This document shows, piece after piece, positions 59,390 through 64,000 of a stretch of 64,000 nucleotides of DNA; the first letter of the stretch is position 1, and each line of letters opens with the position of its first letter. The position numbers and the translations under genes were made by a program. The DNA is from JAWLHU01 sp049324875 (GTDB lineage: Bacteria > Bacillota > Sulfobacillia > Symbiobacteriales > Symbiobacteriaceae). The stretch spans positions 1-64,000 of the forward strand of contig JBMONC010000052.1 of NCBI GenBank assembly GCA_049324875.1, in the 5' to 3' direction. Under the pieces are notes generated by a model. That model saw only the letters and a program-made list of their open reading frames with translations. It was not told the origin of the DNA and did no database searches.

Positions 59390-59935
59390 ATGGCCGAACC
59401 CAAGGCGATGTTGATGGACGCGTCCCAGATGAACCGTGCCCTCTCCCGGATCGCCCACGAGATCATCGAGCGGAACAAGGGTGTCGAGCATGTGGCGCTG
59501 GTGGGCATCCGCCGGCGGGGCGTCCCACTGGCCCAGCGGCTGGCCCAGCGGCTGAAGGAGTTCGAGGGGAAGGAGGTGCCGGTGGGCATCCTGGACATCA
59601 CCCTCTACCGGGACGACCTGACCGAGCTCTCCTCGGTGCCGGTGATCCACAAGAGCGAGGTCAACTTCAAGCTGCCCGGCCGGGTGATCATCCTGGTGGA
59701 TGATGTGCTCTACACCGGGCGGACCGTGCGGGCGGCGCTGGATGCGCTGCTGGACATCGGCCGGCCCTCGGTGATCCAGCTGGCGGTGCTGATCGACCGC
59801 GGCCACCGGGAGCTGCCGATCCGGGCAGACTATGTGGGCAAGAACGTGCCGACCTCCCGCAAAGAGGTGGTGGAGGTCCACATGACCGAGGTGGACGGCG
59901 AGGACTTCGTCGCCCTCTACGACTTGCCGGAATAG
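59390..59935 (+). CDS. pyrR: PyrR: pyr operon attenuation protein / uracil phosphoribosyltransferase
   Basis: A 181-aa bifunctional protein. The PRPP motif VILVDDVLYTGRTVRAAL is complete, and the N-terminal ALSRIAHEIIERNKG and RRGVPLAQRL are typical. It binds the leader RNA just upstream when UMP is high. ATG 59390 is about 7 nt after AGGAGGTGG; the frame can be extended by three codons to a GTG. Next gene after 10 bp. Confidence 0.95.
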   Translation: MAEPKAMLMDASQMNRALSRIAHEIIERNKGVEHVALVGIRRRGVPLAQRLAQRLKEFEGKEVPVGILDITLYRDDLTELSSVPVIHKSEVNFKLPGRVIILVDDVLYTGRTVRAALDALLDIGRPSVIQLAVLIDRGHRELPIRADYVGKNVPTSRKEVVEVHMTEVDGEDFVALYDLPE

Positions 59936-59945
59936 GAGGGCGACC

Positions 59946-60875
59946 ATGGCCGGACTGAAGCGGAAGGATATCCTGGGCCTGCGGGAGATGTCGGTCGAGG
60001 AGATCGACCTGATCCTGAACACAGCGGAGACGTTAAAGGACATAGCCACCCGGCCGATCAAGAAGGTGCCGACCCTGAAGGGCAAGACAGTGGTCACCCT
60101 CTTCTACGAGAACTCCACCCGCACCGCCAAGTCCTTCGAGCTGGCGGGCAAGTACCTCTCCGCCGACGTGATCAACGTCTCGGTCTCCACCTCCTCGGTG
60201 GCCAAGGGGGAGACGCTGCGGGACACCGCCCGGAACCTGGAGGCGATGGGGGTCGATGCGGTGGTGATGCGCCACGCCATGGGCGGGGCGCCCCAGCTGC
60301 TGGCCCGCTCGCTGAAGGCCTCGGTGATCAACGCCGGCGACGGGATGCACGAGCACCCCACCCAGGGGCTGCTGGACATGCTGACCATCCGGCAGGCCAA
60401 GGGCGGTTTCAAGGGGCTGAAGGTGGCGATCATCGGCGACTCCTTCCACAGCCGGGTCGCTCGCTCCAACATCTACGGGCTGACCAAGTACGGGGCCGAG
60501 GTCTGGCTGGCCGGCCCGTCCACCCTGCTGCCCCGGGGCTTTGAGGAGTACGGCGTCAAGATCACCACCCGGGTGGAGGAGGCGCTGGAGGGGGCGGATG
60601 TGGTCAACGTCCTGCGGCTGCAGCTGGAGCGGCAGGAGAAGGGGCTCTTCCCCTCGGTGGCGGAGTACCACAAGTTCTGGGGGGTCAACGAGCGGCGGCT
60701 GAGGCTGGCCAAGCCCGACGCCCTGCTGATGCACCCCGGCCCGATGAACCGCGGGGTGGAGATCGCCACCGCCGTGGCTGATGGCACCCAGTCGGTGATC
60801 CTGGAGCAGGTGACCAACGGCGTCGCCGTCCGCATGGCGCTGCTCTATCTTCTGCTTGGGGGAGGCGAGGCCTGA
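59946..60875 (+). CDS. pyrB: Aspartate carbamoyltransferase catalytic subunit PyrB
   Basis: A 309-aa trimeric enzyme joining aspartate and carbamoyl phosphate. The carbamoyl-phosphate motif reads F53-Y-E-N-S-T-R-T-A-K-S-F-E65: STRT is intact but the usual following Arg is Ala, an uncommon change. GDGMHEHPTQGLLD, HSRVARSN and MHPGPMNRGVEI are normal. No pyrI. The stop overlaps the pyrC start by one base. Confidence 0.93.
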   Translation: MAGLKRKDILGLREMSVEEIDLILNTAETLKDIATRPIKKVPTLKGKTVVTLFYENSTRTAKSFELAGKYLSADVINVSVSTSSVAKGETLRDTARNLEAMGVDAVVMRHAMGGAPQLLARSLKASVINAGDGMHEHPTQGLLDMLTIRQAKGGFKGLKVAIIGDSFHSRVARSNIYGLTKYGAEVWLAGPSTLLPRGFEEYGVKITTRVEEALEGADVVNVLRLQLERQEKGLFPSVAEYHKFWGVNERRLRLAKPDALLMHPGPMNRGVEIATAVADGTQSVILEQVTNGVAVRMALLYLLLGGGEA

Positions 60876-62176
60876 TGTCGATCCTGATTCGGGGCGGAAG
60901 GCTGCTGGACCCGGCCGCCGGCGTGGACCGGGTGGCCGACATCCGGGTGGAGAACGGCAAGATCGCGGCGATCGGGGAGAGTCTCTCCGCCGAGGGCGTG
61001 GAGCGGGTGATCGAGGCCGCCGGCAAGGTGGTGGCCCCGGGCTTCATCGACATCCACGTCCACCTGCGGGTGCCGGGGCAGGAGTATAAGGAGGATATGC
61101 GGACCGGCACCGCCGCCGCCGTCCGGGGCGGCTTCGTCGGCGTCGCCTGCATGCCCAACACCAGGCCGGTGATCGACAACGTGCCCACGGTGGCCTACGT
61201 GGTCAACCTGGCGAAGAGCGAAGGGCTCTGCAAGGTCTGGCCCACCGGCGCCATCACCAAGGGCTCCAAGGGCGAGGAGCTGGCGGAGATCGGGGAGATG
61301 AAAGAGGCCGGGATCGTGGCGATCACCGACGACGGCCGCCCGGTGGAGAGCGCCGAGCGGATGCGGCAGGCGATGATCTACGCCCGGCAGTTCGACACGC
61401 TGGTGATGGATCACTGCGAGGACAAGTCGCTCTCCGGCGGGGGCGCCATGCACGACGGCCGGGTCTCCTCGGAGCTGGGGATCCGGGGGATCCCCTCCGC
61501 CTCGGAGGAGGTGCACGTCGCCAGGGATATCCTGCTCTCCCTGGAGACCGGGGCCCGGGTCCACATCCAGCACATCTCCAGCCGGCGCTCGGTGGAGCTG
61601 GTCCGCTGGGGCAAGGCGCTGGGGGCGAAGGTGACGGCGGAGGCGACGCCCCACCACTTCACCCTGACCGATCAGATCGTGGCGGAGATGGACTACTCCA
61701 CCAACACCAAGATGAACCCGCCCCTGCGGGAGGAGGCGGACCGGGAGGCGATCATCCGGGGGATGGTGGACGGGACCATCGACATCATCGCCACCGATCA
61801 CGCCCCGCACCACATCGATGAGAAGGATGTGGAGTACCAGCAGGCGCTCTTCGGGATCACCGGGCTGGAGACGGCGGTGGGGCTGACCCTGGACCGGCTG
61901 GTCCGGCCGGGGATCCTCTCCCTGGAACAGATGATCGAGATGATGTCCACCCGGCCGGCCCGGCTGATCAACCAGACCCCCCCGACGCTGGCGGTGGGGG
62001 CGGAGGCGGACATCACCCTGCTGGACCTGGAGCGGCGCTGGACGGTGCGGGCGGAGGAGATGGCCTCCAAGTCGAAGAACAGCCCCTTCATCGGCTGGGA
62101 GCTGACCGGGGCGCCCTGCGCCACCGTCGTGGGTGGGAAGCTCCGGATGCTGGAGATGCAGGTGATCGGCGCATGA
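60875..62176 (+). CDS. pyrC: Dihydroorotase PyrC (class I)
   Basis: The 433-aa zinc hydrolase cyclises carbamoyl aspartate. The metal motif H61-V-H63-L-R65, the catalytic ATDHAPHH and HIQHISSRRSVEL are present, as in class I enzymes that contain an Asp/His-based two-metal centre. ATG overlaps pyrB; its last four bases overlap pyrK (ATGA). Confidence 0.95.
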   Translation: MSILIRGGRLLDPAAGVDRVADIRVENGKIAAIGESLSAEGVERVIEAAGKVVAPGFIDIHVHLRVPGQEYKEDMRTGTAAAVRGGFVGVACMPNTRPVIDNVPTVAYVVNLAKSEGLCKVWPTGAITKGSKGEELAEIGEMKEAGIVAITDDGRPVESAERMRQAMIYARQFDTLVMDHCEDKSLSGGGAMHDGRVSSELGIRGIPSASEEVHVARDILLSLETGARVHIQHISSRRSVELVRWGKALGAKVTAEATPHHFTLTDQIVAEMDYSTNTKMNPPLREEADREAIIRGMVDGTIDIIATDHAPHHIDEKDVEYQQALFGITGLETAVGLTLDRLVRPGILSLEQMIEMMSTRPARLINQTPPTLAVGAEADITLLDLERRWTVRAEEMASKSKNSPFIGWELTGAPCATVVGGKLRMLEMQVIGA

Positions 62177-63006
62177 GCGGGCGGAAGGAGTCCCGGGTGA
62201 AGGCGGCCTGGGTGCAGGAGATCGGCCAGGTGGTGGAGCAGCGGGGCGACGGCGAGGTCTTCAAGCTGGTGCTGCGGGCCCCGGAGATCGCCCGGCGGGC
62301 GGTGGCGGGCCAGTTCGTGGAGGTCCGGCCGGTGCCGGCGGGCTCCGCCTCCCTGGACCCGCTGCTGCGGCGCCCCTTCTCCCTCTGCGAGATCCGGCCG
62401 GAAGCGGGGGAGATCAGCCTGATCTACCGGGTGGTGGGGCGGGGGACCCGGGCACTGGCGGCCATCGGGCCGGGGGCGGGGCTGGACCTGCTGGGGCCGC
62501 TGGGCCACTCCTTCCCCGACCCGGCGGCCGGCTCGGGGAGGCTGCTGCTGGTGGGCGGCGGCCTGGGGATCCCGCCCATGGCGGCGGCGGCCGAGTGGGC
62601 GGTGGCCCGGGGGCGGGAGGTCAGCGCGATCCTGGGCGCCCGCTCCGCCCGCTACCTGGCCGGGGCGGAGGAGGTGGCGGCCTCGGGGGTGCCGGTGGTG
62701 ACCGTCACCGACGACGGCTCCGCCGGGGAGCGGGCCTTCGTCACCCAGCCGCTGGAGCAGGCGCTGGCCGCCGGCGGGGTGGGCGAGGTCTGGGCCTGCG
62801 GCCCCGAGGGGATGCTGGTGGCGGTGAAGGAGCGCTGCGCCGCCGCCGGTGTGGACTGCTTCGTCTCGGTGGAGCGGTTCATGGCCTGCGGCTTCGGCGC
62901 CTGCATCGGCTGCACGGTGCCCAGGGCCGGGGCCGGCGGCTACCTGAAGACCTGCCAGGACGGCCCGGTCTTCGCAGCGGAGGAGGTGGAGCTGGGTGGC
63001 TTCTAG
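62173..63006 (+). CDS. pyrK: Dihydroorotate dehydrogenase electron transfer subunit PyrK
   Basis: The 277-aa flavin/iron-sulfur subunit passes electrons from PyrD to NAD. FAD-binding RRPFSLCEI and NAD-binding GGGLGIPPM segments are clear, and the C-terminal [2Fe-2S] ligands are Cys239, Cys244, Cys247 and Cys261. Its last 11 bp overlap pyrD. carAB, which precedes pyrK in B. subtilis, is missing. Confidence 0.94.
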   Translation: MSGRKESRVKAAWVQEIGQVVEQRGDGEVFKLVLRAPEIARRAVAGQFVEVRPVPAGSASLDPLLRRPFSLCEIRPEAGEISLIYRVVGRGTRALAAIGPGAGLDLLGPLGHSFPDPAAGSGRLLLVGGGLGIPPMAAAAEWAVARGREVSAILGARSARYLAGAEEVAASGVPVVTVTDDGSAGERAFVTQPLEQALAAGGVGEVWACGPEGMLVAVKERCAAAGVDCFVSVERFMACGFGACIGCTVPRAGAGGYLKTCQDGPVFAAEEVELGGF

Positions 63007-64000
63007 TGTAGATCTCTCGGTGGAGCTCTTCGGCCGCCGGTTCAAGAACCCGGTCTGGCCCGCCTCCGGCTGCTTCGGCTACGGCCGGGAGTTCGCTGAG
63101 GTGATGGATCTGTCCGAGATCGGCGCCATCTGCGTCAAGGGGACCGCCCCGGAGCCCTGGATCGGCAACCGGGGCACCCGGGTGGTGGAGACCCCCGGCG
63201 GGATGCTGAACGCCATCGGGCTGCAGAACCCGGGGATCGACCACTTCCTGAGCGTGGACTGGCCCTGGCTCCGCTCCATCGGGGCGACGGTGATCGTCAA
63301 CATCGTCGGCCGGACGGTGGAGGAGTACGTGGAGGTGGCCCGCCGGCTGGAGGGCTCGGGGGTGGCGGCGGTGGAGCTGAACATCTCCTGCCCCAACGTG
63401 AAGGAGGGCGGCCTCGCCTTCGGCACCTCGCTGAAGGGGGCGACCGAGGTGACCCAGGCGGTCCGGCGGGCGACCAGCCTGCCGCTGATCGTCAAGCTCT
63501 CCCCCAACGTGACCAACGTCGTCGACTTCGCCCTGGCGGTGGAGGCGGCGGGGGCGGATGCGGTCAGCGTGATCAACACCCTGCTGGGGATGTCCATCGA
63601 CATCCGCCGCAGGCGCCCCCACCTGGGCAACCTCTTCGGCGGCCTCTCCGGCCCCGGGATCAAGCCGGTCGCTCTGCGGATGGTCTGGCAGGTGGCCGGG
63701 GCGGTGAAGATCCCGGTGATCGGCATCGGCGGGATCATGACCGGCGAGGATGCGGTGGAGTTCCTGATGGCCGGCGCCGCCGCCGTCCAGGTGGGGACCG
63801 CCTGCTTCATCAACCCCAGGGCCCCGCTGCAGATCGCCGAGGAGTTGGCCCAGTTCATGGCCGAGCAGGGCTACAGCCGGGTGGCGGACCTGGTAGGCGC
63901 CGCCCGCCCCAAGAGCGGCGCCGAGGGCAACCTCCCCCGCTTGGGCGAATCCACCGCCAAGGCCGAGGGCCAGAGCCAGTCCCCCGGCCAGGTCAAGAAG
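62996..64000 (+). CDS. pyrD: Dihydroorotate dehydrogenase PyrD (class 1B), cut by window end
   Basis: At least 335 residues are encoded. FMN and substrate motifs are NPVWPASGCFGYG, the catalytic Cys132 in ELNISCPNVKEGG, VIGIGGIMTGEDA, and AAAVQVGTACF. Start GTG 62996, inside the pyrK end, has AGGAGGTGG 6 nt upstream. Normal class 1B enzymes stop near 305-315 residues. Here the frame continues past residue 305 as a Ser/Gly/Glu/Lys-rich tail to the window edge, so it has a C-terminal extension, a fusion, or a late stop. Confidence 0.92.
   Translation, partial: MASSVDLSVELFGRRFKNPVWPASGCFGYGREFAEVMDLSEIGAICVKGTAPEPWIGNRGTRVVETPGGMLNAIGLQNPGIDHFLSVDWPWLRSIGATVIVNIVGRTVEEYVEVARRLEGSGVAAVELNISCPNVKEGGLAFGTSLKGATEVTQAVRRATSLPLIVKLSPNVTNVVDFALAVEAAGADAVSVINTLLGMSIDIRRRRPHLGNLFGGLSGPGIKPVALRMVWQVAGAVKIPVIGIGGIMTGEDAVEFLMAGAAAVQVGTACFINPRAPLQIAEELAQFMAEQGYSRVADLVGAARPKSGAEGNLPRLGESTAKAEGQSQSPGQVKK

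Overview
The window is very GC-rich and reads as the chromosome of an endospore-forming Firmicute. It carries spoIIGA, sigE, sigG, spoIIR, sepF, divIVA, an ileS T-box leader and a PyrR attenuator, which are Bacillota traits, and its MurE has the DNPR motif of meso-diaminopimelate-adding enzymes. High GC combined with sporulation genes suggests Symbiobacterium or a close relative; that genus call is inference from composition and gene content only.

Layout. 1-2256: a dispersed repeat, then a leftward pair (unknown 343-aa protein and a tandem GNAT acetyltransferase). 2407-18727: a rightward division and cell wall (dcw) cluster: class B PBP, murE, murF, mraY, ftsW, murG, murB, murA, a lipid kinase, divIB/ftsQ, a DUF881 protein, small basic protein, ftsA, ftsZ. 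No mraZ, rsmH, ftsL, murD or murC is present. 18943-22774: the sporulation switch spoIIGA-sigE-sigG-spoIIR, then a YlmC/YmxH-type gene. SpoIIR signals to SpoIIGA, which processes pro-sigma-E; a perfect Spo0A box and two sigma-F/G-like promoters sit where this logic predicts. 22817-28680: DUF1028 protein diverging from a GntR regulator, a peptide-type ABC importer without ATPases, and RidA. 28682-33572: a ylm-type cluster (pgeF, HlyD-like, yggS, sepF, yggT-like, divIVA) and a DUF1540 protein.

33613-39648: a BNR-repeat lipoprotein facing a T-box-controlled ileS, then an unknown 430-aa protein. 39660-51442: a long dispersed repeat, moaA, tatA, a BmpA-type nucleoside ABC system, an amidohydrolase, a leftward run (two small membrane proteins, an M20 peptidase, DinB) and a DUF5665 protein. 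51489-54731: a TraR/DksA-type protein, lspA, an RluD-type synthase, pyrF. 54732-59024: repeat, M55 D-aminopeptidase, a small membrane protein, a 25-codon ORF, and a two-component system with PhoP-box-like repeats upstream. 59188-64000: the PyrR-attenuated operon pyrR-pyrB-pyrC-pyrK-pyrD, with pyrD running off the window.

Two 100-N gaps (24072-24171 and 56284-56383) are each flanked by an identical 127-bp sequence. They look like unmerged contig ends, so each gap region probably adds 227 false bases and the GntR gene is only apparently broken. The least ordinary content is a family of four palindromic dispersed repeats, the GntR/DUF1028/ABC/RidA cluster, a hairpin that hides the ribosome-binding site of the YlmC-type gene, and the 25-codon membrane peptide ORF.
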